A stretch of 32,120 bases of DNA from contig JALCBB010000009.1 of assembly GCA_028066985.1 (NCBI GenBank), positions 1 to 32,120 on the forward strand, in the 5' to 3' direction. Positions 7,081 through 14,313 of this stretch are shown here, piece after piece. The first letter of the stretch is position 1. Each line of letters opens with the position of its first letter. Below the pieces are notes generated by a model. The model worked only from the letters and a program-made list of their open reading frames with translations. It ran no database searches and was not told the origin of the DNA. Source of the stretch: Alphaproteobacteria bacterium. GTDB lineage: Bacteria > Pseudomonadota > Alphaproteobacteria > JALCBB01. Made by a program: the position numbers and the translations under genes.

Positions 7081-8286
7081 TTACTGCCGCAAACCTTCTC
7101 GCCGGAGCTGAGCCACGAGGTAGGGCATGTCATTGGGGCCCTTCTTGCGGTTGCATGCGCCGCAAAGCAGCTGCTTGTTGCTGTCGTCCTCCGAGCCGCC
7201 TTTTGACGCCGGAATGATGTGATCCACCTCCAGATTGCGGAATTGAAAGTGCATGAGACAGCCGTTGCATTTACCCTCCTGCTGACCGTAGAGGGTGTGC
7301 TTGATATCCCTTGAGCGCTTGACGTTTTTGTCCTTCGGCGGCTTGTCGAGGTGTATCACGGCGTTTGCGAAGAGGGACCCTATCCCCCCCTCTTCGCGCG
7401 GCTTGTGGAGTCTCTCTTTCACGATGTTGAAGGCGAGTTCGGACACATCGATCCCGATCCATTCCCTGCCTTCGTCTTCGGCGGCGACGCAGGCGGTGGC
7501 GCACCCGCAGAACGGGTCGAGCACCATGTCGCCCTCATTGCTGGATGCCCTTACGATGCGGCGCAAAAGTTCCAGGGGTTTTTGCGTCGGGTATCCCGTG
7601 TATTCTTTGGTGCTTCGGGGCGCGATGCGCATCTCCCACCAGGTTTCCGGGACCTTGCCCTTTTTGCCGTACTCTTCGACATCATCTTTGTCCATTCCGT
7701 ACCCGCCGACATGCGGCTTGCCGCCCTTGTACGGGATTCTGACATCATCGGAGTTGAACGCCCACTTCGCGCCCTTGCTGTACCACAGGATGATGTCGTG
7801 CTTGCGGTTGAACTGTCTCATTCCCGGCGAGCCGGGTCCTGTGTAGCACCAGACGATTTCATTCCGGAAGCTGTTTCCGCCGAAGATTGTATCCATCATG
7901 AGTTTGACGGAGTGGCTCATTGTCGGGTCGCAGTGGTAGTAGATGCTTCCCGTATTTTTGAGGATGCGGTGCATTTCGAGCAGTCGGGTCGCCATATAAA
8001 TGGAGTAGGACATATTGCTGCCCCCGCCGGCCGCGCCGATGGCTTCTATCACGGTGTAGAGTTTCGGTTGCACGTCGGCGATTTCGCCCCACCAGGCGAG
8101 GTCGGTGTCGGTGAGGCGCCACACATCTTTGAACGACGCGCCTTCGGCTTTGCTGCCGATGGGGGCTTCGTAGTATTTGTTGGAGTTGAAGGGGGGGTCG
8201 AGGTAGATGAGGTCGACGGTTTCGTCTGCCATTCCCCGCATGATTGGCAGGTTGTCGCCTGTGAAAATTGTGCGATTTTTAACCAC
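7081..8286 (-). CDS. Beta-class DNA methyltransferase fused to an HNH domain
   Basis: The 401-residue protein joins two parts. Residues 1-295 are an amino-methyltransferase of the N6-adenine/N4-cytosine superfamily. Catalytic motif IV (DPPF, residues 30-33) precedes the AdoMet-binding motif I (DPFCGCATA, 257-265), the order of the beta class. Residues about 338-382 are an HNH/zinc module with CNGC, the LEVDHIIPASKGG core, LLCGAC and N379. DPPF favours N6-adenine methylation. The HNH may cut DNA or only bind it, so this could be a one-protein restriction-modification enzyme or a solitary methylase; no separate endonuclease adjoins it. The start is GTG with GAGGAG about 8 bases upstream, preceded by a plausible promoter at 8350-8378. 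Confidence 0.88.
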   Translation of the reverse strand: MVKNRTIFTGDNLPIMRGMADETVDLIYLDPPFNSNKYYEAPIGSKAEGASFKDVWRLTDTDLAWWGEIADVQPKLYTVIEAIGAAGGGSNMSYSIYMATRLLEMHRILKNTGSIYYHCDPTMSHSVKLMMDTIFGGNSFRNEIVWCYTGPGSPGMRQFNRKHDIILWYSKGAKWAFNSDDVRIPYKGGKPHVGGYGMDKDDVEEYGKKGKVPETWWEMRIAPRSTKEYTGYPTQKPLELLRRIVRASSNEGDMVLDPFCGCATACVAAEDEGREWIGIDVSELAFNIVKERLHKPREEGGIGSLFANAVIHLDKPPKDKNVKRSRDIKHTLYGQQEGKCNGCLMHFQFRNLEVDHIIPASKGGSEDDSNKQLLCGACNRKKGPNDMPYLVAQLRREGLRQ

Positions 8287-8349
8287 CGGGTTGGCTCCTC
8301 AATTCGTGACGAATCAGACTCGGCGGGGGGCGAGTCATCTCCCGGGATC

Positions 8350-8378
8350 ACCATAGACTTAAGACTGATTCGGGGCAA
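8350..8378 (-). promoter_or_regulatory. Likely promoter of the methyltransferase-HNH gene
   Basis: On the - strand TTGCCC (8373-8378), 17 bases, TATGGT (8350-8355). The transcribed leader of about 60 nt contains a GACTCG...CGAGTC inverted repeat (about 8308-8329) just before the ribosome site. Confidence 0.5.
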
Positions 8379-8390
8379 GTCGCCCCCCAC

Positions 8391-8470
8391 TTGAAAACTT
8401 GGACGCCCGTCCCTACTTAACTTTTGAAAAAAGCGGAGTCGGAGGCGCCCCCTTTCTGCGTCTTTCGCTT
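8391..8470 (+). repeat. P2 repeat module, copy 1
   Basis: The module runs TTGAAAAC, then GGACGCCCGTCC (a small hairpin), CTACTTAACTTTTG, AAAAAAGCGGAGTCGGAG and GCGCCCCC. Near-identical copies are at 9118-9180 (same strand) and 12325-12408 (opposite strand). Confidence 0.85.
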
Positions 8471-8493
8471 CTTAATTTAGAATGATTCTCAAA

Positions 8494-8820
8494 ATGTTTC
8501 GCGCGAAACATTAAAATTTGCCGGAGAGTGATCTTGGGCATTAGTGGGCGTTTGACTAAGACATTCACGGTGTCGGCTCAAGCGAGCGGCACCCACTGAT
8601 GCCTGTCGGCGCTGCCGACAAAAAAAATAAAAAATGTGAATTTTTAATGTTTCGCGCGAAACAATTGGCGGCGGGGTTAATGTTTCACGCGAACCGCAGG
8701 TCGCCAAACATTAGACGGGCAGCCGCGCCACCCTCCCAATTGTTTCGCGTGAAACATCGAGGACGGAGACGACGAGTGGCGGGGGGCGGCAGGGCGTCGG
8801 TGATGTTTCGCGCCAAACAT
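8494..8820. repeat. Palindrome cluster A (parS-like 16-mers)
   Basis: Sites of the form TGTTTCNCGNGAAACA occur at 8495-8510 and 8648-8663 (core CGCGCG) and at 8741-8756 (CGCGTG). A one-arm mismatch copy (GCCAAACA) is at 8804-8819. A longer interrupted variant at 8681-8712 reads TGTTTCACGCGAACCGCAGG and then TCGCCAAACA. The established bacterial parS consensus is TGTTTCACGTGAAACA; the best sites here differ from it by one base. The last four sites lie between facing R1 copies c and d. Confidence 0.85.
8537..8628 (+). repeat. R1 dispersed repeat, copy c
   Basis: GGCATTAGTGGGCG opens at 8537. The inner inverted arm CCCACTGATGCC is intact, and the terminal hairpin is TGTCGGCGCTGCCGACA with an A-tract. 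It faces copy d, about 190 bp away, giving a 374-bp composite with R1 as terminal inverted repeats. Confidence 0.9.
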
Positions 8821-8821
8821 T

Positions 8822-8910
8822 AATTTTTTTGCGGGCGGCGCCCGCAGGCATCAGTGGGGATCGCTCGCTTGAGCCGACATCGTGGCTAGTCCAGAATTCA
8901 CGCCTGCTGA
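8822..8910 (-). repeat. R1 dispersed repeat, copy d
   Basis: The T-tract and GCGGGCGGCGCCCGC hairpin lie at the left end and match the inner end of R1. The outer end has diverged (GGCATTAG replaced by a CAGCAGGCG-like sequence). It pairs face to face with copy c. Confidence 0.85.
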
Positions 8911-9070
8911 AATTTGAATTAATATTTAAATATTATGAATTTATTCGCAGCCCTGATACTGGCTCCGCGCCACAGGAGCGATTTTACTAACAGGTTTTCA
9001 ACAGAATTTTAACAGCCGCTCCGACAGATTTGTTAACAAATTTTCAGCAATTAACGGACAGAATAGTCTT
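8905..9070. other. AT-rich non-coding stretch between repeat clusters
   Basis: An AT-rich run (TTAATATTTAAATATTATG near 8921-8939) is followed by several TTAACA/TTGTTAACAA motifs (8999-9035). One DnaA-box-like nonamer TTTTCAACA (8994-9002) has a mismatch. No open frame is supported. The combination with parS-like sites invites comparison with a replication or partition locus, but no clear DnaA-box array is present. Confidence 0.4.
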
Positions 9071-9098
9071 CGGCATCAGCGGACGCAGACTTTTAACC
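9071..9098 (+). repeat. Partial R1 outer end
   Basis: GGCATCAGCGGACGCAGAC then TTTTAA resembles the fragment at 133-165 and the first third of R1. The hairpins are missing. Confidence 0.45.
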
Positions 9099-9117
9099 CT
9101 CAAAACAGCGCCCCGGC

Positions 9118-9180
9118 TTGAAAACGCCGACACCCGTCCCCATATAACTTCTGAAAAAAGCGGAGTCGGAGCCCCCCCTC
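9118..9180 (+). repeat. P2 repeat module, copy 2
   Basis: TTGAAAACGCCGACACCCGT then a degenerate CATATAACTTCTG and the conserved AAAAAAGCGGAGTCGGAG. It is the outer edge of the left arm of the inverted repeat around ubiA-gshA. Confidence 0.8.
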
Positions 9181-9214
9181 CCCCCATCTCCCGCTACTGG
9201 CCTCCCCTGTCGCG

Positions 9215-9416
9215 ATGTTTCGCGCGAAACATCCGGCACTCCCGCCAGACCAAAAAAACACACTTTTTTAATGTTTCGCGTGAAACATTAACCCCGCCCC
9301 CAATTGTTTCGCGCGAAACATTGGACGGACAGCCGCGCCGCCCCCTCCCCAGTCGCCCCGCAGATCAAAAAACGCGTCTTTTTAATGTTTCGCGCGAACC
9401 GCAGGTCGCCAAACAT
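9215..9416. repeat. Palindrome cluster B (parS-like 16-mers)
   Basis: Perfect sites are at 9216-9231 and 9305-9320 (core CGCGCG) and at 9272-9287 (CGCGTG). An interrupted variant is at 9386-9416. From 9300 to 9420 the sequence is close to the reverse complement of 12020-12135, including the spacer with GATCTGCGGGG and the A-tract/T-tract around ACGCGT. The cluster ends about 60 bp beyond the 3' end of ubiA. Confidence 0.88.
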
Positions 9417-9478
9417 TAAGGCGGAGCCTTCGCTAAATGCCGTCCTTCGCCGTCTCCATCGCCGGAGATCGCGCCGAT

Positions 9479-10402
9479 TTAACTCCCGAAAAGCAGAAAT
9501 ACCCAGAAAACCAGAGCGGCGCGCGGCTGCCTCCGAAAATCCGCCAGCGCCGCCGCCGGCTCCGGCGCACCCCCGGCCGGCAGACGACCCGCGCACCGCA
9601 ACAAAGCAAACACCATCCAACCCCACCCCAGCCACACAAACCACACCACTCCCGAAAAAACAAGCGCGCAAGCCCACAACACCGCCGCCAGAATAAAACA
9701 TCCCGCCACAAAATAACGAATCCGCCCCCCGAACAACCGCGCCAGCGAGCGCACTCCGACCCGCTCGTCGTCCTCGAGGTCGGCGGAGGCGTACAGGGTG
9801 TCGTATCCCAGGGTCCAGAAGAAGGCGCCGCCGTAGAGAAACCACACCGCCGCCGAAACCAGACTCTCGCCCGCCGCGACCCATCCGAGAAGCGCGCCCC
9901 AGTTGAAAACAAACGCCAGGAACGCCTGCGGCCACCAGACAATCCGCTTCATCCGCGGATACGCGAAGATCAGCGGCAGCGCCGCGCATCCGAGGAGGAT
10001 CGCGTCCGCCGGCAGCGCGAGCAGCACCTCGGCGCCGATCACGAGCAGCAGCAGCAGAAAGATCACCGCCCCGCGCGCGCCGACATGTCCCGCCGCCAGC
10101 GGACGCTCCGCCGTGCGCGCGATCTGCCGGTCGAGGTCGCGGTCGGCGAGGTCGTTGACGACGCATCCCGCCGCGCGCATCACGACGGCGCCGAACAGAA
10201 AAAGCAGATACAGCCCGACATCGGCGCTGCCGGCGAGGGCGAGCGCCCACCATCCCGGCAGCAGCAGCAGCAGCCAGCCGACCGGACGGTCAAGCCGCGC
10301 CAGACTGATCCACGGACGCAGCGCCGCCGGCGCGTGCGCGAGCAGGAGGCCCTCAAAGCGGATGTCGCTCGCGTCAGGTTTTTTGTCTTCGGGAGTTCCC
10401 AT
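9479..10402 (-). CDS. ubiA: 4-hydroxybenzoate polyprenyltransferase UbiA
   Basis: UbiA attaches the polyprenyl tail to 4-hydroxybenzoate in ubiquinone synthesis, in the inner membrane. The 307-residue protein has the two Asp-rich substrate/Mg sites: NDLADRDLD (residues 83-91) with RPLAAG just after, and YASADLEDDERVGVRS in the second half. Hydrophobic segments are spread along its length, as expected for the 8-9-helix fold. A TTG at 10411 would add three residues; the ATG at 10402 is preferred. Near its 3' end the coding strand becomes extremely G/T-rich (9600-9700). It is divergent from gshA and followed by repeat cluster B. Confidence 0.92.
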   Translation of the reverse strand: MGTPEDKKPDASDIRFEGLLLAHAPAALRPWISLARLDRPVGWLLLLLPGWWALALAGSADVGLYLLFLFGAVVMRAAGCVVNDLADRDLDRQIARTAERPLAAGHVGARGAVIFLLLLLVIGAEVLLALPADAILLGCAALPLIFAYPRMKRIVWWPQAFLAFVFNWGALLGWVAAGESLVSAAVWFLYGGAFFWTLGYDTLYASADLEDDERVGVRSLARLFGGRIRYFVAGCFILAAVLWACALVFSGVVWFVWLGWGWMVFALLRCAGRLPAGGAPEPAAALADFRRQPRAALVFWVFLLFGS

Positions 10403-10479
10403 TGTCTGCAAGTGGTGCTATTGAATGAGTGAGCCGTTGTTGTCGCTGTCCTTTAACCAGCCTTCCCGCCGCGAAGAGT

Positions 10480-11910
10480 ATGCCATTCCCGACGCCAGAA
10501 GACGAGATCACCCGCGCCGAACAGCTCGTGGAATGGATCGCGAGCGGCGCGAAGCCGTCTGCGCGGCGGCGGATCGGCAGCGAGCATGAGAAGTTTCCCT
10601 ACTGGCGCGCGACTCGCGAGCCGCTCGGATGGCGCGAGGCTGACGGCGCCGGCCTCGCGGATTTCCTGGCGCGTCTCGCGTCCGCCGGCGGCTGGGAGGC
10701 GCGCTGCGAAGACCATGACGGCGAGCGTGTGCCGGTGGCGCTGCTGCGCGGCGGCGCGTCGGTGACGCTGGAGCCGGGCGGACAGGTCGAGTTGTCGGGC
10801 GCCCCGCGCGCCGACCTCAACGCGGTCGCGCGCGAGATTGATGATTTTCTGGCGGAGTCCGGAGGGCTGGCGTCCGAGTCGGGCGCGGCGTTTCTGGGGA
10901 TGGGCGCGCCGCCCGAGTGGTCGTTGTCGCGGATGCCGCGCATTCCGAAGGGGCGTTATTCCACGATTCGTCCTTACATGCGTCTTCAGGGACGCAGCGG
11001 TTATGACATGATGCATCGCTCCTGCACGGTGCAGGTGAATCTGGATTTCACGGACGAGGCGGATTTTGTCGTGATGTTCCGGGTCATTCTGGGTTTGCAG
11101 CCTGTGGCGACGGCGTTGTTCGCGAACTCGCCGTTTCTGGACGGCGACGAGAGCGGTTTCGCGTCGCGGCGCATGGATTTCTGGCGCGAGACGGACGCGG
11201 CGCGCTGTCTCCCGCCGGACTTCATGTTTGAGGACGGCGCCGGTTATGAGCGCTGGACGCGTTATGCTTTGGGGGTGCCGATGTATTTTGTGCGTCGCGG
11301 CGGTTCGCATGTTGATGTGACGGGGGCGTCGTTCGGCGACTTCATGGCCGGACGGGAGGAGCGTTTGTCGGGAGTGCGTCCGTGTCTTGGCGACTGGGAT
11401 GATCATCTGACGACGATTTTCACGCCTGTGCGGGCGAAGCGCTGGCTGGAGATTCGCGATGCTGACGGCGCGTGTTCGGGGATGCTGGCGGCGCAGGCGG
11501 CGTTCTGGGTCGGACTTTTGTATGACGCGGAGGCGAAGGCGCGTTGTCTTGAGGCGGCGACGGCGGCGACTTCGGCGGAGCGTGACGCGATGCGTTATGC
11601 GGCGTTGCGTTACGGGATGGCTGGGGGCGTGCCTGAGTCTCTGGCGCGGGCGCTGGACGCGGGACGCGGCGCGGGCGAGTCCGGGGTTTCGGGGAGTGGT
11701 GACGGCGCGCGGTTTCGGGATGTGGTGCCGGTGCTGCTGGAGATTTCGCGCGGCGGCTTGGAGCGCCGTGGTTTAGGGGAGGAGAGGTTTTTGGATCCGC
11801 TGTGGCGTCTGGCGGATATGGGGTTATCGCAGGCGGAGCGGCGTCTGGGCTTGTGGCGTGGTGAATGGCGCCGTGATTTCGCCCCTCTTTACGAAGACGC
11901 TTCTTGTTAG
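10480..11910 (+). CDS. gshA: Glutamate-cysteine ligase, plant/alphaproteobacterial class
   Basis: GshA joins glutamate and cysteine with ATP in the first step of glutathione synthesis. The 476-residue protein carries IGSEHEKFPYW near the N-terminus. It also has the highly conserved block GRYSTIRPYM, MMHRSCTVQVNLDFTDEADF and ATALFANSPFLDG, then VPMYFVRRGG and the HVDVTGASFGDF segment. This is the class found in plants and alphaproteobacteria rather than the E. coli class. The frame extends upstream to a GTG at 10429, but the ATG at 10480 agrees with the family start. It is divergent from ubiA with about 75 bp between the starts. The stop codon is followed at once by the flank of R1 copy e. Confidence 0.93.
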   Translation: MPFPTPEDEITRAEQLVEWIASGAKPSARRRIGSEHEKFPYWRATREPLGWREADGAGLADFLARLASAGGWEARCEDHDGERVPVALLRGGASVTLEPGGQVELSGAPRADLNAVAREIDDFLAESGGLASESGAAFLGMGAPPEWSLSRMPRIPKGRYSTIRPYMRLQGRSGYDMMHRSCTVQVNLDFTDEADFVVMFRVILGLQPVATALFANSPFLDGDESGFASRRMDFWRETDAARCLPPDFMFEDGAGYERWTRYALGVPMYFVRRGGSHVDVTGASFGDFMAGREERLSGVRPCLGDWDDHLTTIFTPVRAKRWLEIRDADGACSGMLAAQAAFWVGLLYDAEAKARCLEAATAATSAERDAMRYAALRYGMAGGVPESLARALDAGRGAGESGVSGSGDGARFRDVVPVLLEISRGGLERRGLGEERFLDPLWRLADMGLSQAERRLGLWRGEWRRDFAPLYEDASC

Positions 11911-11929
11911 GGGACGAAGTGCTGTCTGT

Positions 11930-12022
11930 GGCATTAGTGAGAGTTTGACTAAGACATTCACGGTACCGGCTCAAGCGAGCGATCCCCACTGATGCCTGCG
12001 GGCGCCGCCCGCAAAAAAATTA
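11930..12022 (+). repeat. R1 dispersed repeat, copy e
   Basis: GGCATTAGTGAGAG opens at 11930, preceded from the gshA stop onward by the flank TTAGGGGACGAAGTGC. The copy ends with the GCGGGCGCCGCCCGC hairpin, an A-tract and TTAA, and runs directly into palindrome cluster C. No facing partner is present. Confidence 0.9.
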
Positions 12023-12308
12023 ATGTTTGGCGACCTGCGGTTCGCGTGAAACATTAAAAAAGCGCGTTTTTTTGATCTGCGGGGTGACAGGAGAGGGGGC
12101 GGCTGTCCGTCCAATGTTTCACGCGAAACAATTGGCGATGCCCCCTCATTTGTCCAATGTTTGGCGACCTTCGGTTCACGAGAAACATATCCCCCCTGCC
12201 CCCCATTCGTCGTCTGTCCAATGTTTCACGAGAAACATCCCTTAATGTTTCGCGCGAAACATTAAAAAATTCAATGTTTTCAGTCTTTCGATGTTTCGCG
12301 CGAAACAA
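12023..12308. repeat. Palindrome cluster C (parS-like 16-mers)
   Basis: Interrupted variants are at 12023-12054 and 12157-12188. Full 16-mers are at 12115-12130 (core CACGCG), 12222-12237 (CACGAG), 12246-12261 and 12292-12307 (CGCGCG). The site at 12246 extends to a perfect 24-bp palindrome bounded by TTAA on both sides (12242-12265). The order interrupted site, palindromes, P2 is the mirror image of 9118-9416. Confidence 0.88.
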
Positions 12309-12324
12309 TTGGCAGCAGGGGGCG

Positions 12325-12408
12325 GATAGCGAAAGATACAGGAAGGGTGCGCCTCCGACCCCGCTTTTTTCAAAAGTTAAGTAGGGACGGGCGTCCGCGT
12401 TTTCAAGT
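12325..12408 (-). repeat. P2 repeat module, copy 3
   Basis: Reverse-strand copy of P2 with GGACGCCCGTCC and CTACTTAACTTTTG almost identical to copy 1 at 8391-8470. It closes the right arm of the inverted repeat around ubiA-gshA. Confidence 0.85.
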
Positions 12409-12429
12409 CGGGGGCGCGTAAAAATCTTG

Positions 12430-12458
12430 TTGCGCCCGATGCTCCTATCTCGTATAAT
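12430..12458 (+). promoter_or_regulatory. Promoter of the excisionase-like gene
   Basis: TTGCGC, 17 bases, TATAAT. The hexamer at -10 is perfect. The ATG at 12491 follows a GAGAGGA ribosome site. Confidence 0.65.
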
Positions 12459-12490
12459 GCTCCCGCAACCCAGCCAGAGAGGACACCGCT

Positions 12491-12727
12491 ATGCTCTCAC
12501 CTGCTCCAAAAGACACTGGATTTTCAACCGTCCAGGCCGCCGACATTCTCGGCGTCTCGCACCCCTTTCTCCTCAAGATCCTGGATAACGAGGCTCTCCC
12601 GTCCTACGAGGCGGGCGGCGAGCGCCGCATCCGCACCGAGGACATCATGGACTTCAAAGAGCGGCTGAAAAACCTGGAAGAACTCACCCGCCTGTCAGAG
12701 GAACTGGGGCTGTATTCCAGGAAATGA
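12491..12727 (+). CDS. Excisionase-family DNA-binding protein, probable antitoxin
   Basis: A 78-residue protein with a MerR/excisionase-type winged helix: FSTVQAADILGVSHPFLLKIL, then a wing-like EAGGERRIRTEDIMDF and a C-terminal helix. Small proteins of this type are usually antitoxins encoded just before a PIN-domain ribonuclease. Here the expected toxin frame starts in the ATGA overlap at 12724 but is truncated (next entry). It has a good promoter and ribosome site of its own. Its leader GAGGACACCGCTATG resembles those of the two TPR genes. It may now be an orphan antitoxin or autoregulator; binding partners and targets cannot be read from sequence. Confidence 0.8.
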   Translation: MLSPAPKDTGFSTVQAADILGVSHPFLLKILDNEALPSYEAGGERRIRTEDIMDFKERLKNLEELTRLSEELGLYSRK

Positions 12728-12903
12728 CCGGATGCGCCGCCCTGTTTGACGCGAATGACATAAGTCGCTCGTGGCGAGCGCGGGGGTTGACAGCCATACT
12801 GAATAAAGGTAGAGTGGCACTGGTTGTTCACCCCGAACGCGTGAATCCAAGCAAGGAACGGAGAATTCTACGATGGACAAGAAAGCGGTGCTCGATGAGA
12901 TAA
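12724..12903 (+). pseudogene. Truncated PIN-domain toxin remnant
   Basis: The ORF overlaps the antitoxin stop by ATGA and begins MTGCAALFDAND. The LFDAN block matches the first strand and first metal-binding Asp of PIN toxins (typically A-LDANVLYPAP). After it the frame continues into unrelated sequence and ends after 59 codons. The remaining acidic residues of the PIN active site are missing, so no nuclease can be made. The breakpoint lies near 12758, just before the promoter of the next gene, which suggests that insertion of the downstream block removed the toxin. Confidence 0.55.
12787..12815 (+). promoter_or_regulatory. Promoter of the HEPN-motif gene
   Basis: A perfect TTGACA, 17 bases, TAGAGT. 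The ATG at 12873 has CGGAGA about 10 bases upstream. Confidence 0.6.
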
Positions 12904-14156
12904 CTCATCACTACCTGCGCTCCCGGCAGTTCAATGGGGTGCTTTTAACCAACCTGGGGGAGAATTACGAAGAGTTGAAGGAAACTCTGAAACAGCTGTT
13001 GAGCGAGGGGAAAATCGTTCTGGTCTTTGGAGACAGACACCCGAATCCTCACATACTGGCTGGAGAGCCAGAGCCGAAGGATGTGCAGATGTCGAAGCTG
13101 GCGGCATTGAAGTTTGAAAAACCCGTCTACGAGGGGGATGGCCCGATCGTGTTCCAGACAAATTCCATCAATTGCTGCGCGTATCCGTCCAGGGAGCACT
13201 TGAAAGCCGTGGTTGGCAATGAAGAATACGGGGACGAGCCGTTTGTAAAGCGTCTCGCCCTTGGCGAGTCTCAGCTTTCACACAAGGTGTTTAATCTGGG
13301 GGTCCTGGAGTATTACAGGAATGATCCCAGATACCGCTATGTGGCGGATGATGTCCAGGGGCACATCACGGCGACGTCAGAGGAGCAATTGGCGGAAGAG
13401 GATGAGATCTTCATTCAGTTCGGGTTTACCCGCGACGATGATGGACGCCATGTCACGGCGCTTCTGTGGGATTTGTCTCTGCTGTCCCCTAAGCATCAGC
13501 AAAAATGGAATTTGGAAATCCATGCCGATGAAGCACCCTTGCACCCTGACCATGCGAGAACGATCGCGGGTTATTGGCGGGAGGGGGAGTCGGTTTTTGT
13601 CGCCTTCTGCAAGGAGCTGGAAATTATCAACAGGATGACAGAGAGGGTTTGGGGCAAGCCTCTGTTCATGAGAACTTTCGACGGGGAGGACAGGCCAAGA
13701 AAGTTTTCTCTCATCGTAAGAACGACGGGAGAAGAGTACGGGCACTTTGTCCAGCTTCTGGACAAAATGATCTGGGACAACCTGAACAGAAAGTTTTTCA
13801 AAGGTCAGATGGATCTGACCGAACAGGTGGAGCAAGATGGCAAAACCATCGAGCGAAACAAGAGCCCGGTTCGGCTGCTCGAAGAGTGGCTGTACAGCAA
13901 CGTGAGGTTTCAGGACACGGAGCCCGTGGATGAGATGATTGCCGCGTTCAACAAAGTCAGAAAACAGCGAAACAAGTTTTCGCATCGCATCAGCGATAAC
14001 GACTTTGACAGCGAGTACCACAACATCCAGCGGAGCCTGATGAGAGAGGCGTACAGCGGTGTCAGGCTGTTGCGGCTGATTTTTTCCAATCATCCTCTGG
14101 CAAAGGATATCGAGGTGCCTGACTGGCTGTACGAGGGTAAGATCTGGGATTCCTGA
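12873..14156 (+). CDS. Unknown protein with winged-helix-like start and HEPN-type C-terminus
   Basis: I do not recognise this 427-residue protein as a named family. The first 45 residues (DEITHHYLRSRQFNGVLL...LSEGKIVLVF) look like a small helix-turn-helix domain. The middle has no familiar motif. The C-terminus carries RNKFSH at 366-371 inside a helical region (VDEMIAAFNKVRKQRNKFSH, then a second long helix). R-x4-H is the catalytic motif of HEPN ribonucleases, which are common effectors in toxin-antitoxin and anti-phage systems. GC content is lower than in neighbouring housekeeping genes. It has its own promoter and lies directly before a methylase and a probable endonuclease, so a defence role is likely but inferred. 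Some HEPN-like folds are inactive. Confidence 0.75.
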   Translation: MDKKAVLDEITHHYLRSRQFNGVLLTNLGENYEELKETLKQLLSEGKIVLVFGDRHPNPHILAGEPEPKDVQMSKLAALKFEKPVYEGDGPIVFQTNSINCCAYPSREHLKAVVGNEEYGDEPFVKRLALGESQLSHKVFNLGVLEYYRNDPRYRYVADDVQGHITATSEEQLAEEDEIFIQFGFTRDDDGRHVTALLWDLSLLSPKHQQKWNLEIHADEAPLHPDHARTIAGYWREGESVFVAFCKELEIINRMTERVWGKPLFMRTFDGEDRPRKFSLIVRTTGEEYGHFVQLLDKMIWDNLNRKFFKGQMDLTEQVEQDGKTIERNKSPVRLLEEWLYSNVRFQDTEPVDEMIAAFNKVRKQRNKFSHRISDNDFDSEYHNIQRSLMREAYSGVRLLRLIFSNHPLAKDIEVPDWLYEGKIWDS

Positions 14157-14313
14157 TCTTATGCCTCTCGGCGGGCGGGGATGCGGTTTTTGTTCGGTTT
14201 TCCACCGTTTATTGATTCCCCGCCTGCCTGGAATCAAAATTTCCCCTGGATTGTCCGGGCCTGTCGTGCTATCCTCGGCGAATCGCAACGAGGAGAAAAC
14301 CACCGGCACCAAA

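Noticed and set aside
7351-8394. 347-residue + strand frame over the methyltransferase
   Set aside because: The - strand frame has DPPF, DPFCG and HNH motifs; the + frame has none.
8489-8707. Short ORFs across R1 copies, with a recurring [17 protein letters not shown]-like translation
   Set aside because: The similarity is that of the underlying repeat; these frames lack ribosome sites and differ in their ends.
8905-9070. Chromosomal replication origin
   Set aside because: There is only one imperfect DnaA-like nonamer and no dnaA, gidA or parAB nearby; kept as an AT-rich stretch.
8494-12308. CRISPR array
   Set aside because: The repeats are short palindromes with irregular, partly repeated spacers, and there are no cas genes.
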